From NCBI GenBank assembly GCA_041391225.1, contig JAWKOL010000004.1:124001-188000 (forward strand): DNA of 64,000 nt. The letters are read 5' to 3'. The notes under the pieces were generated by a model, which worked only from the letters and a program-made list of their open reading frames with translations, did not search any database and was not told the DNA's origin. This DNA comes from RI-153 sp041391225 (GTDB taxonomy: Bacteria; Chloroflexota; Anaerolineae; Caldilineales; Caldilineaceae). Position numbers and translations under genes: made by a program. Shown here piece by piece: positions 1 to 8,704 of this stretch; position 1 is the stretch's first letter, and each line of letters opens with the position of its first letter.

Positions 1-671
1 TTTTGCTCGACCCAAGAGAAGGTAAGCGGCGCAAACAAGAAGATGCTGATCACCAGCACGTAGAGTAGAAAGCTGGTGCCGCAACGGGTATGCTGCACGC
101 TGTGCTTCTGCACGTTCTCCACCGTTAGCCGTTCGCCCGCTTCGTAGGCGTTGATGGTCTTGTGCTCGGCGCCGTGGTAGCCGAAAACCCGGCGAATGTC
201 GGGCATCTGCCCAATCGCCCAAAGATAGGCTACGAAGAGAATCAGGCGGATTGCCCCCTCCATCACCGCGCCGACAACCGCATGTTCGCCGAAGAAGCCG
301 GCCACCCACTTGCTGGCCAACGTCGGCACGAGGAAGAAGAGACCGATGGCAAACGCCAGGCTGGCGGCAATCGTCGTCCACGCCACAGGGCCGGTGAACT
401 CTATCGGCTCTTCGTCACCGTCTTCCTGCACCGCCACATCGGCGCTCCACAGCAAGGCGCGCATGCCCAATCCCAGCGCATCCCAAAGCAGCGCCAAGCC
501 ACGCACAAACGGCCATTGTCCCCACTTACTGGTGTAGATTTTGGCCGTCAGAGTTTCTTCGTGGAGCACAATCTCGCCTTGAGGGTTGCGCACCGCCACG
601 GCCATCGACTTGCGGCCGCGCATCATCACCCCTTCGATAACAGCCTGTCCACCGTAATACTGTTTGCTCAC
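1..671 (-). CDS. DUF1385 (YqhQ-like) membrane protein, 3' end outside window
   Basis: Partial gene of 223 visible codons running off the left edge, beginning at a GTG at 671. The product opens with the family hallmark GGQAVIEGVMMRG, followed by a predicted membrane segment around residues 75-95, then RVFGYHGAEHKTINAYE and HTRCGTSFLLY, and a second hydrophobic stretch (VLVISIFLF). These are the conserved blocks of DUF1385, a multi-pass inner-membrane family whose biochemical role is not established. The gene follows the sugar-phosphate isomerase-like gene on the same strand, but a terminator lies between them. Family assignment is firm; function is unknown. Confidence 0.9.
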   Translation of the reverse strand, partial: MSKQYYGGQAVIEGVMMRGRKSMAVAVRNPQGEIVLHEETLTAKIYTSKWGQWPFVRGLALLWDALGLGMRALLWSADVAVQEDGDEEPIEFTGPVAWTTIAASLAFAIGLFFLVPTLASKWVAGFFGEHAVVGAVMEGAIRLILFVAYLWAIGQMPDIRRVFGYHGAEHKTINAYEAGERLTVENVQKHSVQHTRCGTSFLLYVLVISIFLFAPLTFSWVEQ

Positions 672-690
672 AAGTACACTCCGGATTCGT

Positions 691-720
691 CACAAAAAGA
701 AGGGACAGCCGCGCTGTCCC
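691..720 (-). terminator. Rho-independent terminator after the isomerase-like gene
   Basis: An 8-bp perfect stem (702-709 with 713-720, GGGACAGC/GCTGTCCC, 3-nt loop) is followed on the minus strand by a T-rich run read from 701 down to 691. It sits between the stop of the upstream minus-strand gene (739) and the start of the DUF1385 gene (671). Confidence 0.75.
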
Positions 721-738
721 CGTCATAAACGTATCGGT

Positions 739-1602
739 TCAAGATCGACGGCAAGCCGCCAATGCCACGCGCAGGTTCTGGATCGACTGCTCCGCCAGAT
801 CGAAGACTTCGTCGACCCAGGCAGGGGACCGGCCGACCGGCAACAACGGATCCGCGCCCAGCGCCTGACACTCGATAACAACCGGGCCTTCGTAGCCGAT
901 GGCGTCCAACGAAAGGCATACTTCGAGCCAATCGATATGTCCGTCGCCCAGGGCGCGCCGGTTGCTCTCCACCGCGTACAAAAGACCCAACCGTCGGCCA
1001 ACTTCTTCGAAGGTCGAGCGAAAACCGCGCTCTTCCACATTCATGTGGTAGGTGCTGAGGGCAACGCCACTGTGCGGATCACTGCGCTCCAGGAGAGATA
1101 ACGCTTCCGATGCTGTATTGATCAGAAACCCCTCGTACCGATTCACCGGCAGGAAGCAGATCTGCACGCCAACCGACATGGCGCTGTGCGCCAACGCCCG
1201 CCAAGACTGTTGCAGCACGTTCCATTCTTTGAGCCGCCCCACAATTGGCCGCATCCGGCCAGGTTTCTCGCGCAGGATCAACCTGGAACAGCCGATCTCA
1301 ACACAGTATTCGAGCAGCGAGCGCACCATCTCCATGCTTTCCTGCCGCATGGAGTGCAACGGATGGGCCAACACGATCTCGTACACGGCGACCACCGAGA
1401 GAATGCTGAGGCTGTACTCTTGGCTCAGCGTAAGCACCTCAGATGCCGGCGGTCGCGCAGAATCGCCGATCAACTCAAAACCTGTGTACCCCATCTTGGC
1501 CAGGCGCGGCAATGTGTCGATCAGAGGGGTGTCCCCAAGTGTCCAGGTAGCAAACCCGATTTCATTAATCAAGATTAGCCTCGCCCACAGGTGCTGGAAC
1601 AA
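739..1602 (-). CDS. Sugar phosphate isomerase/epimerase-like TIM-barrel protein
   Basis: A protein of up to 287 residues resembling the xylose-isomerase-like TIM-barrel (AP endonuclease 2) superfamily. The N-terminus reads NEIGFATWTLGDTPLIDTLPRL, the usual first strand and helix, with LAKMGYTGFELIG after it, a later ALSTYHMNVEE strand and a final GPVVIECQALG strand. His and Glu residues in STYHMN and VIECQ are candidate metal ligands. Reaction and substrate cannot be told from sequence; characterised members interconvert keto-sugars or inositol derivatives. Two TTG starts are possible, at 1602 and at 1572. The latter has GAGG about 8 nt upstream and removes a poorly conserved leader, so I favour 1572. 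No ATG fits. Confidence 0.75.
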   Translation of the reverse strand: MFQHLWARLILINEIGFATWTLGDTPLIDTLPRLAKMGYTGFELIGDSARPPASEVLTLSQEYSLSILSVVAVYEIVLAHPLHSMRQESMEMVRSLLEYCVEIGCSRLILREKPGRMRPIVGRLKEWNVLQQSWRALAHSAMSVGVQICFLPVNRYEGFLINTASEALSLLERSDPHSGVALSTYHMNVEERGFRSTFEEVGRRLGLLYAVESNRRALGDGHIDWLEVCLSLDAIGYEGPVVIECQALGADPLLPVGRSPAWVDEVFDLAEQSIQNLRVALAACRRS

Positions 1603-1684
1603 TGATGAACCCAGTATACCAAAGCCGCTAGATCGATTCCAAAATGGCTTGATCGCGCTCCGGCAACGATGCTATAATTTAAGT

Positions 1685-1972
1685 ATGACAGCACAACTGG
1701 TTGAGAAATGCCCCGACAAATTGCGCAGAATGATCGAAGCATCTCCTCAAGCTTCGTACGATCTAATCTTGCGAGTCTCCGAGGTGGGCGACGATCAACA
1801 ACAGCAGATCGAAGACGCCGGTTTTGCCGTGCGCAGACGGATCCGGCTCGTCCCCTCGTACGCGGTGACCGGCCCAGGTGGCTCGTTGCTCGATCTGCTG
1901 TCGTGCTCCTGGCTGCTCGCTGTAGAACCTGATCAGCCGGTTCGCATACCCTACAGATCACAAATGACATGA
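1685..1972 (+). CDS. Free-standing subtilase propeptide (I9)-like protein
   Basis: A 95-residue protein starting at ATG 1685. The predicted order beta (25-33, YDLILRVSE), helix (36-46), two strands (49-64, VRRRIRLVPSYAVTGP), helix (66-75), strand (76-88, WLLAVEPDQPVRI) is the layout of the inhibitor_I9 propeptide of subtilisins. It resembles residues 24-92 of the adjacent subtilase: RLVPSYAVTGPGG compares with TLIPAVAMSVRPD, and AVEPDQPVR with VWYDEPVH. I infer an intramolecular-chaperone-like or inhibitor protein acting on the protease encoded 129 nt downstream. No signal peptide is seen. Homology was judged by eye only. Confidence 0.6.
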   Translation: MTAQLVEKCPDKLRRMIEASPQASYDLILRVSEVGDDQQQQIEDAGFAVRRRIRLVPSYAVTGPGGSLLDLLSCSWLLAVEPDQPVRIPYRSQMT

Positions 1973-2101
1973 GCCAGTTGGCACACCCAACCCAGCATCG
2001 CGCCCTTCGTCGTCTTCATCCCCACACCCGGGTACATCACGCCAACGCAATCCGCCATGCCCACTCAACGCGTCACGCCGACGTAAGAGGAGAGCACATT
2101 C

Positions 2102-3436
2102 ATGGCCCCAGGCAAAGTTAGCCCGCGCGCTCGAAGCATGGCGACGGAAGCAGCGAATCGCGGCGAGCAGATCCCTGTGATCGTCCGGTTCTGCTCCGGG
2201 CATAGCAAGGCCGAATTTCACCGTCACAGTGCAGAATCGGCAGAGTTGACGGCACAGAGCGTGCGCAAAGACTACACGTTGATCCCAGCCGTCGCCATGT
2301 CGGTGCGGCCGGATGAGATCGACGAATTGGCCGGAATGGAGGAAGTCGACGAAGTCTGGTACGATGAGCCTGTCCACTCGGTGCTCAACTCTTCCATTGT
2401 CGGCATCAACGTGCCACAAGTCTGGTCTACGCTGGGCATCGAAGGCGAAGGCGTGACGATCTGCGTATTGGATACCGGCATTGATGTAGATCACCCCGAT
2501 TTCGCCGGGCGCCTGCTCGCAGTAGAAGACTTCACCGGCGTCGGTACTGTGGCCGACGACTACGGACACGGCACCCACATCGCCTCGATTGCAGCCGGTT
2601 CGGGTGTGGCTTCGCAAGGGCTTTACCGGGGCGTAGCGCCCGCCGCATCGCTGATGGTGGCCAAGGTACTCGACGACCGGGGCAATGGGCGCATGAGTGA
2701 GGTGATGGGCGGCATTGAGTGGGCCGTGGACAACGGCGCCGACGTCCTCGTGCTCTCGCTAAGCACCGAAGACAGCAGCGACGGCACCGACGCGCTGTGT
2801 ACGATGGTCAACGCGGTGGTGGATCAGGGCAGGATCGTTGTGGTTGCCGCTGGCAACGGCGGGCCGTCGCCCTACACCATCGGCAGCCCCGGCGCCGCGG
2901 ACGGCGCGATCACCGTTGGCGCAACCATCGACGACGGCGACATCGCCGAATACAGCGGGCGAGGCCCCACCGCCGACGGGCGGATCAAACCCGAAATCGT
3001 GGCGCCAGGCTCCAATGTCACGGCGGCGCTGTCTGGCATCACCCGCTTCGGCGCACCGGTGGACAAATTTTATACCAGCGTCACCGGCAGCAGCATGGCG
3101 GCGCCCCACGTGGCCGGTGTCTGCGCGCTTGTCTGGTCGGCCAACCGCTCGCTTCTGCCGGGCGACGTCAAGGCGATCCTCATGGACACAGCCGTCGATC
3201 TAGGACGCCCACCCAACGAGCAGGGGACTGGACGAGTCGACGCGCTGGCCGCTGTCGACGCGGCACAGGACGCGCTGGCAAACCGCCCAGTGGATTCGTC
3301 ACATTCGGCGGCATCGCCCGACGCCTCCGCCGACGTGGTGTCCGTTGTCACCGATGCACAGTCGACCGGCGACAAGCCATCCAACACAGCACTGGGGTGC
3401 CTGGGCGCCATACTCAGCCTGATCGGTGTGCGCTAA
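2102..3436 (+). CDS. Subtilisin-like serine protease (S8)
   Basis: 444 residues, ATG at 2102 preceded by AAGAGGAGAG. An I9-type propeptide (about 24-92) is followed by a complete S8 catalytic domain: Asp124 (VLDTGID), His156 (YGHGTHIAS), the oxyanion Asn in VVAAGNGG, and Ser331 (GSSMAAPH). A low-complexity Ser/Ala/Asp tail (about 395-430) leads to a short hydrophobic C-terminus (LGCLGAILSLIGV). There is no obvious N-terminal signal peptide, so the enzyme may be cytoplasmic or use another route. Together with the small I9-like gene upstream it forms a likely functional pair. The family is certain; the substrate is unknown. Confidence 0.93.
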   Translation: MAPGKVSPRARSMATEAANRGEQIPVIVRFCSGHSKAEFHRHSAESAELTAQSVRKDYTLIPAVAMSVRPDEIDELAGMEEVDEVWYDEPVHSVLNSSIVGINVPQVWSTLGIEGEGVTICVLDTGIDVDHPDFAGRLLAVEDFTGVGTVADDYGHGTHIASIAAGSGVASQGLYRGVAPAASLMVAKVLDDRGNGRMSEVMGGIEWAVDNGADVLVLSLSTEDSSDGTDALCTMVNAVVDQGRIVVVAAGNGGPSPYTIGSPGAADGAITVGATIDDGDIAEYSGRGPTADGRIKPEIVAPGSNVTAALSGITRFGAPVDKFYTSVTGSSMAAPHVAGVCALVWSANRSLLPGDVKAILMDTAVDLGRPPNEQGTGRVDALAAVDAAQDALANRPVDSSHSAASPDASADVVSVVTDAQSTGDKPSNTALGCLGAILSLIGVR

Positions 3437-3455
3437 GGCAGATCCAGAGAAATGA

Positions 3456-3575
3456 TGATCCACGAAGGCAGAGAAGATCAGACAAAAGGCTTTTTCGCTC
3501 TTCTGTCCTGCTAATCCTGAAATCCGTGACCTTATCTTCTCCTCTTCGTGGTGCTTCGTGTGCCTTCGTGGATCA
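3456..3575. repeat. Dispersed palindromic repeat, family A, copy 1
   Basis: About 120 nt beginning TGATCCACGAAGGCA and ending with its inverse TGCCTTCGTGGATCA. The interior carries TCCTGAAATCCGTGA and repeated CTTCGTG words. The same element is found at 18089-18218, 53706-53954 and 55575-55749, always between genes. Confidence 0.85.
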
Positions 3576-3668
3576 TTAAAATTCTGGAATCTCCTAATCA
3601 AAAACAGATGGTAGTTTTTCGTTGTCATCATCCAGCAAAGCAGATCATCTCGCAGTTCTTGGAGCACC

Positions 3669-4499
3669 ATGACTACATCGCTGTCACCCGAAGAAGAACG
3701 CGCCCGCAAGCGTGAAGCGATTGGGCTGGATGCGCGTCGCCCTACAGCCAGGAACGAAGTGCAGCGCCCGCCAGAGAGTGGACGCAAACGCAACCTGGGT
3801 TGGTGGGCGGTCTTCCTGATGCTGGTGGTGGGCGCGGCGACGGCCTGGATGCTCTACGATGCAACGGAACCGGCAAACAGTGCGGCCCCTGCCGATCCGG
3901 CGCCACACTTGATCTTGGACGACGACTTCACACGTCCACACCTGGATCTTGGCACCGGGCGGGTGGAAGGCCAGTGGGATTCGGGTTTTGCCGACGGTGT
4001 CTATCGCATCCAGATTCAGCAGCCGGGCAACCTCACCTGGTCGACGTTGGGGCTGGTGAACGTGAGCACCTACCGCCTCGAAACGGCGCTGACCCTCGAC
4101 GGCGATTCGGCGGTTGAAGGCAATCCGGCCTTGTTGGGGTACGGTGCGCTGTTGGTGCGCTACAACAACGAACGCAATTTCTATTTATTTTCCGTTGACG
4201 CGCAGGGCTCATACCAGGTGCAGTTGCAGCGGCAGGAGATCTGGCAGATCCTACAGCCGTGGACAGCATCCTCGGCGCTGCGGGGTGTCGGCGACGACAA
4301 CCGTCTTGTCATCGAAGACGACGGCAGCGAGATACGTTTCTTCGCCAATGGAGAATTGCTCTACACGGTCACGGATCCGCGGTTGCCCGCCGGGGATGTC
4401 GCATTGGGCGGCGGCGCCCGCAGCCAGGGGACAGTCTCGGCGCGGTTTGACTGGGTTCGGGTGTTTGCGCTGCCCGCGGCGACATTACCGCCGCCATGA
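3669..4499 (+). CDS. Membrane-anchored protein with a LamG/DUF1080-like beta-sandwich
   Basis: 276 residues. A charged N-terminal cytoplasmic segment (1-42) is followed by one transmembrane helix (WWAVFLMLVVGAATAWML, about 45-62) and an extracellular domain from about residue 75. That domain begins LILDDDFTRPHLDLGTG and contains YGALLVRYNNERNFYLFSVDAQGSY, NRLVIEDDGSEIRFFANGELL and a final RFDWVRVFAL, a pattern typical of concanavalin A-like beta-sandwiches of the DUF1080 type. Such domains often bind or hydrolyse glycans, but no catalytic residues are identifiable. It is followed by a strong terminator, so it is probably transcribed alone or with the subtilase. No specific function is claimed. 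Confidence 0.75.
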   Translation: MTTSLSPEEERARKREAIGLDARRPTARNEVQRPPESGRKRNLGWWAVFLMLVVGAATAWMLYDATEPANSAAPADPAPHLILDDDFTRPHLDLGTGRVEGQWDSGFADGVYRIQIQQPGNLTWSTLGLVNVSTYRLETALTLDGDSAVEGNPALLGYGALLVRYNNERNFYLFSVDAQGSYQVQLQRQEIWQILQPWTASSALRGVGDDNRLVIEDDGSEIRFFANGELLYTVTDPRLPAGDVALGGGARSQGTVSARFDWVRVFALPAATLPPP

Positions 4500-4540
4500 A
4501 CGGCGGCGTAAACGTCTAGTGTTGCATTTTGTCGCGTACA

Positions 4541-4580
4541 AAAAACGTCCACACTTTGGGGTGTGGACGTTTTTGATCAG
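4541..4580. terminator. Bidirectional terminator hairpin
   Basis: A perfect 14-bp stem, AAAAACGTCCACAC (4541-4554) with GTGTGGACGTTTTT (4561-4574), and a 6-nt loop. A/T runs at both ends make it a terminator on either strand. It separates the plus-strand anchored protein from the minus-strand cysteine-rich gene. Confidence 0.9.
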
Positions 4581-4608
4581 CATCAACTTCGCCAGCAGCG
4601 GGCAGTGC

Positions 4609-4878
4609 TCAGCGAAGGCTCAGGTGTTCGCGAACCTCATGGCGGGTCTGCTCAAACGATTGGCGCAACATCAGATCAGACATTTTCTCGGCGGCGACGG
4701 TGCGTCGGGCACAGGCAACACAGCCCAAGGATGCTTTGTAGCTGCTCTGGTCACAGTTCAGGCAATCGCACAGGCGAATCATCATCAGCGAAAAAGCGAG
4801 TGTGTCTTCGTTTCCATCTCTCTGATTCGACACCTGGTCGACCAGATCTCGCCATTCAGTACCCCTTTCCTTGCGCAA
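4609..4878 (-). CDS. Small cysteine-rich protein, probable zinc binder
   Basis: 89 residues if the TTG at 4878 is used. The centre holds CDCLNCDQSSYKASLGCVACARR, with Cys spacing CxCxxC...CxxC suited to one Zn2+ site, flanked by predicted helices (DTLAFSLMMIRL and DLMLRQSFEQTRHEVREHL). No domain is recognised. The reading frame is open only back to a stop near 4915 and no better start is seen; GTG in VDQVSNQ is an alternative. Ends just before the shared terminator at 4541-4580. Whether it is expressed cannot be told, but the ordered Cys pairs and helix pattern argue for a real gene. Confidence 0.5.
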   Translation of the reverse strand: MRKERGTEWRDLVDQVSNQRDGNEDTLAFSLMMIRLCDCLNCDQSSYKASLGCVACARRTVAAEKMSDLMLRQSFEQTRHEVREHLSLR

Positions 4879-5086
4879 TGGGGCAATCGCACGGTAGGGA
4901 AAAGAATCTCGCTTTCAGGATACATGGACAATCCCTGCGCAGTATAGTGGGTGGATAGATGGCAAACTCTTGTGTTGTCATTGGGGAGTTTGTAGGCAGA
5001 ATTACACTTACCTAAACTGATGGTAGCATAGCTGCAAAAACGGTGTCAAAAAGTCGTAGAGTTTTGTGGTATCGAAAGCGAAGCGT

Positions 5087-5807
5087 TTAGATCACAGCCA
5101 AAACAAACGAGCCAAGCAGCAGGACGGCCACGAGGAACGCGCAAAAAGTAGAATGAGGGCGGGCAACGCCACCGCCAACCCCGAATGCAACAGCGGCAAT
5201 CCTGTAACGTCCTGGTTGGCGCGCACGTAGACACGGCAATCGCCCAGATCACGCCGATCAGCGAGGCCAGCGGGCCGAGACAGGCCACCGGCGCAAATGC
5301 GGTCAAGAGCAAGGGGACCACAGCATAGCCGGTAGCGGCGTAGAAACGTTGCAGCGTGCATGTAGCCCCCAACGCCACGTTCACCGCCATCACCAGTGCG
5401 CCGTAGACGATCCATCCACCCAGCCAGTTGATCGGTAGCGACAGCCACACGCCCAACGAACTCAGGCCACCCGCCAGCCAGCCGGGCAACGGTTGTGGCA
5501 GACCCGCCAGCGTAGCGTACAGTTCGGCGATAGCACTGGGGTTGACGCCCGGCGCCCCAACAAAGAAATCGGGCAACGATGCGTCCATGCGGATACCGGC
5601 GCGCGCCGCCTCGGCCAGGGGCAACGCTGCATTCATACGCGTTGCGCCTATCCAGTTCACCACAAACGGGAGCAGACCGGCCAGCAAACCCAGCGCCCGA
5701 TCATACCCAGCGCCTGTTGCATGGTGGTGCGTGTGTACCGCGCCAGGGCGCAACTGCGCGGCGTCGCTCATCTGCTGGGGGATCGGCAACCAATCGTGCC
5801 AGTTCAT
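5087..5807 (-). CDS. Yip1-family membrane protein A (two frameshifts)
   Basis: Starts at ATG 5807 with a strong TAGGAGGTG site, overlapping the stop of the upstream Yip1 gene by 4 nt (ATGA). The N-terminus is MNWHDWLPIPQQ. Hydrophobic segments follow: LLAGLLPFVVNWIG, WLGGWIVYGALVMAVNVALGA, YAVVPLLLTAFAPVACLGP and LIGVIWAIAV. The frame then changes near 5230 (to YVRANQDVTGLPLLHSGLAVALPALILLF) and again near 5143 (to FLVAVLLLGSFVLAVI), ending at TAA 5087. The arrangement of a soluble N-terminus and four to five helices matches the Yip1 domain family, whose bacterial role is unknown. The two frameshifts are probably sequencing errors because the shifted parts continue the family pattern. Confidence 0.65.
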
Positions 5808-6516
5808 TGCGCACCTCCTACCCAGGCGGCAAAAGCCGCTCCGAACGCCGCCACCACAAACGCAGCAAGCATCAACGCGAAGACGGGGAACACCGCCGCC
5901 GTCGCTGCCTTGCGCATGCCAAATCCGTGTGCAACTTCCAACCCGCGATAGGCGATCAACATCCCCCAAACTTGCAACAACAGGCCACTCACCGAAACGA
6001 AAGGCACGCCCGTGGCAATCAACAAGACTGCGCAGGCCATGCCCAGGGGCAGTTACCCCCATCGTCTGGCCGACGGAAGCGCCACCGCCCAGCGCTTTTG
6101 CCATAACGTGGCACGCCACCCGTAGAGCGCCCACTGCAAGATGAGCGACAACGGCGTCACAATCAAGAGCAGCAGCCGCCCAACCATTCCCAAAGTTGTA
6201 GATCCCGGTGATCCACGGCCTACCACATGCGGAGACTGTCTTCGATAGCCGCGAGATCGGCGGCGCTCATCTGGGCAGGGCGCGAGTGATCGATCAACTG
6301 CAACACGGCTTCCAGCATCGCCGCCGGATTGGGCAAGCTTGCCGTTAACAAGATTCCACCAATCACCTGTGCAATCGCGGCCACGAAGCCAATCACCATG
6401 ATGAAAAACAGCCCCTCGACCCAGGGGTTGTCATCGTCGACCATAGCCACGGCTGGATCCGGCTCGAAGACCAGTGATTGTCCGATCATTTTGGGGTAAT
6501 TCTGAGGTTGCAACAT
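5804..6516 (-). CDS. Yip1-family membrane protein B (three frameshifts)
   Basis: ATG at 6516 gives MLQPQNYPKMIGQSLVFEPDPA and a first helix (EGLFFIMVIGFVAAIAQVIGGILL). The reading continues in three further segments: GMVGRLLLLIVTPLSLILQWALYGW (shift near 6218), ALGGGASVGQTMGVTA (shift near 6100), and GMACAVLLIATGVPFVSVSGLLLQVWGMLIAYRGLE (shift near 6050, in a C run). It ends at TGA 5804, overlapping the next gene. Joined, these make a normal Yip1-type protein of about 235 residues. Tandem Yip1 genes with an ATGA overlap suggest co-translation and perhaps a hetero-oligomer. Function in bacteria is not established. Confidence 0.6.
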
Positions 6517-6783
6517 AGCAGTTTAACCAATCCAGGAAAGGCGTTTGGGTGGAAAGGGTGCGCCTGCATAGTATCCGTGTAAGCTAATCTACAGCTTTCA
6601 ACCATTGATATCATAGCATAGTCGAACAGGCCGCTGCAATTCAATATCCACGGACAAGATAGGGCAGTTTGACAGCAAAAGACAAAGCGATTAGCCTTTC
6701 AGAAGGAGCTGCCTTTCGGCAAGTCGGCCCTAACCCTCAGCATCGAAAAGATTGCCCTCGATCCAAGTTAGCGGAAGAACCAC

Positions 6784-8135
6784 ATGCAATTACACCTTCA
6801 CATACCCGCGGGGAGCGTACGCCTTGCCTGGCGTCTGGCCTCGGTGTGGATTGGCCTGCTGGTGCTATTCGTGATCTCCGGTCACGGGGCGCGGCTACAA
6901 GCAAGCGTGGCGGCACAGGAGATGGAAGAGCCTGTACACGTGGTGGCCGCTGGGGAAACATTGAGCGAAATCGCCCAATCGTACGATGTGCCGATGGGTG
7001 ATGTGATGCGCCTCAACGGCATATCCGATGCAGATGCCATCTACGTGGGGCAGCATCTGCGGATCCCCGCGGCATTGGATGCGATCACCGTTTCTGAGCC
7101 GGTGGACGAAGATACAGCGGACACTGAGGTTGCTGCCAACGAAGATACCGGCGTCGAAGTCGCCAATGCGGCGATTTCGACGGTTGCAATCACAGCCTGA
7201 ACCCCACCTACACCGTGCGCATAGGAGATACGATCCCTGGCATCGCGCTGCGCTACGATCTCAGTGTGGCGGCGTTGCGCAGTGTCAACGGCCTTGCGCC
7301 TGGCGATCCACTACGCGCAGGCCAGGCGTTGATCCTACCGGCAACTCGTGACGAGTTGCAGTTTTCACTCGCGCCGATCCGCTACACGGTGCAGCCCGGC
7401 GACAGCCTCGGCCTGATCGCCCAACAACACGGCACCACGTTGAACGCGCTGATGACGCTTAACCGCATCAGCAACCCCGATCTCATTCAACCAGGTCAGG
7501 ATCTCCTGCTCCCAGCCTCAAGCAGCAGCGAACCGGCGCCACAAATCGGCCCGGTGCAATCGGGGTTCTACTATCACACCGTGCGCGCCGGTGAAACCCC
7601 GAGCGAATTGGCGCAGCAGTTCAACAGCACGCCACAGGCACTCGTCCGCTACAACGGCCTCCCCGATGTAGCCACACTCTACGCCGGCCTCGAAGTGCGC
7701 ATTCCTTACGGGCCGCCCATTCTGGATCGACGAACGCCGCCGTCTCCCCGCTCGGGCAGCGAATTTGTGATCAGCATCAGCCGTCAACGCTGCTGGGTGA
7801 TCCAGGGCGATCTAGTGCGCTACGAATGGAAATGCAGCACCGGCCAGGGAGAGTGGGTCACCCGCACCGGCACCTTCTTCATCCAAAGCAAGTTCGATGT
7901 AGCCAAGAGCAGCGCCTATCGGCTGGACATGCCCTATTGGCTGGGGTTGTACGACGTGGGTGAATTTGAGAACGGCATTCACGGCATCCCGGTAGACTGG
8001 ACCACGGGTGAAAAACTGTGGGATTCGTTGGTCGGTCAGCCGGCCACTTTCGGCTGCGCGATGCTGCTGGACGAAGACGCCGTCAAGCTCTACGATCTCG
8101 CCTACATCGGTATGCCTGTCTACATCGTGGATTGA
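6784..8135 (+). CDS. Four-LysM L,D-transpeptidase (YkuD), one frameshift
   Basis: ATG 6784 encodes a signal/anchor helix (VWIGLLVLFVISGHG). The first LysM repeat (VHVVAAGETLSEIAQSYDVP) lies in this frame; the frame changes near 7195 and the rest encodes three more LysM repeats (YTVRIGDTIPGIALRYD, YTVQPGDSLGLIAQQHG, HTVRAGETPSELAQQFN). A YkuD catalytic domain ends the protein, with the expected His in NGIHGIPVDW and nucleophilic Cys in PATFGCAML. The usual Arg after the catalytic Cys region is not obvious. The enzyme would act outside the membrane, cross-linking peptidoglycan or attaching proteins to it, with LysM repeats binding the glycan. The break is most simply a 1-nt sequencing error. 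Confidence 0.85.
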
Positions 8136-8459
8136 ATTCCCGGCGTTCCCTGTGATCGTCGACACAAAAATCAGGTTCTTTCGATCATTTCGTTTCCTGT
8201 GTGCGGATCGTATCATCTGCTGCGGCCATCCATGCCGTACGAAAACGGTCCGATTTCTGTAGCAACACGATCAGAGGATGGTCCAACTACTGCGTTTGGC
8301 GACGCGTATATTGGGCGCACATCTGGGCCAAAAAGGTTGTTCTCATTAGCAGAAGTTCGCAGTACGCTGGTCATATTCAACAGCATCCTCTCGTTTGTTA
8401 TTCGAAGCGATTTCCCGGACGGCCCGCCGGTGCTTCTGCACAGAAAAGCGGAAACACGA
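8136..8459. other. Intergenic stretch, nothing recognised
   Basis: A 324-nt AT-richer gap between the transpeptidase gene and a tiny membrane ORF. I see no RNA gene, clear terminator or long inverted repeat here. Confidence 0.5.
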
Positions 8460-8561
8460 ATGGTGAAGAACCAAGACTATCAAATCACTGATCTAATCCT
8501 AGCGCTGGCGTTGTTGGTGGTTCTAGTCATCAGCTCCGGCGGGCGATTCCTGGGCATGTAG
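8460..8561 (+). CDS. Tiny single-helix membrane peptide (33 aa), tentative
   Basis: ATG 8460 to TAG 8561 encodes a charged N-terminus (MVKNQDYQITD) followed by one strongly hydrophobic helix (LILALALLVVLVIS) and a short tail. A weak GCGGAAA lies upstream. No family is recognised. It could be a small membrane peptide or chance. Confidence 0.3.
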   Translation: MVKNQDYQITDLILALALLVVLVISSGGRFLGM

Positions 8562-8704
8562 GTTGTCGCGTTTCAGCCCAACCCGTCGGATTCCTCTTGC
8601 AGCATGATCCGCCAGGCGTGAAGGGATCTCCCCCGCTGTGTGCATGAATCATCGCCCAGCTCGCCCGCACGTTGCGCCAGGACACCAACGATTGGCCCTG
8701 GATC

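Noticed and set aside
3456..3575. Possible CRISPR array made of repeated TTCGTG words
   Set aside because: Spacing is irregular, units are partly inverted, and no cas gene is present; it is a palindromic repeat.
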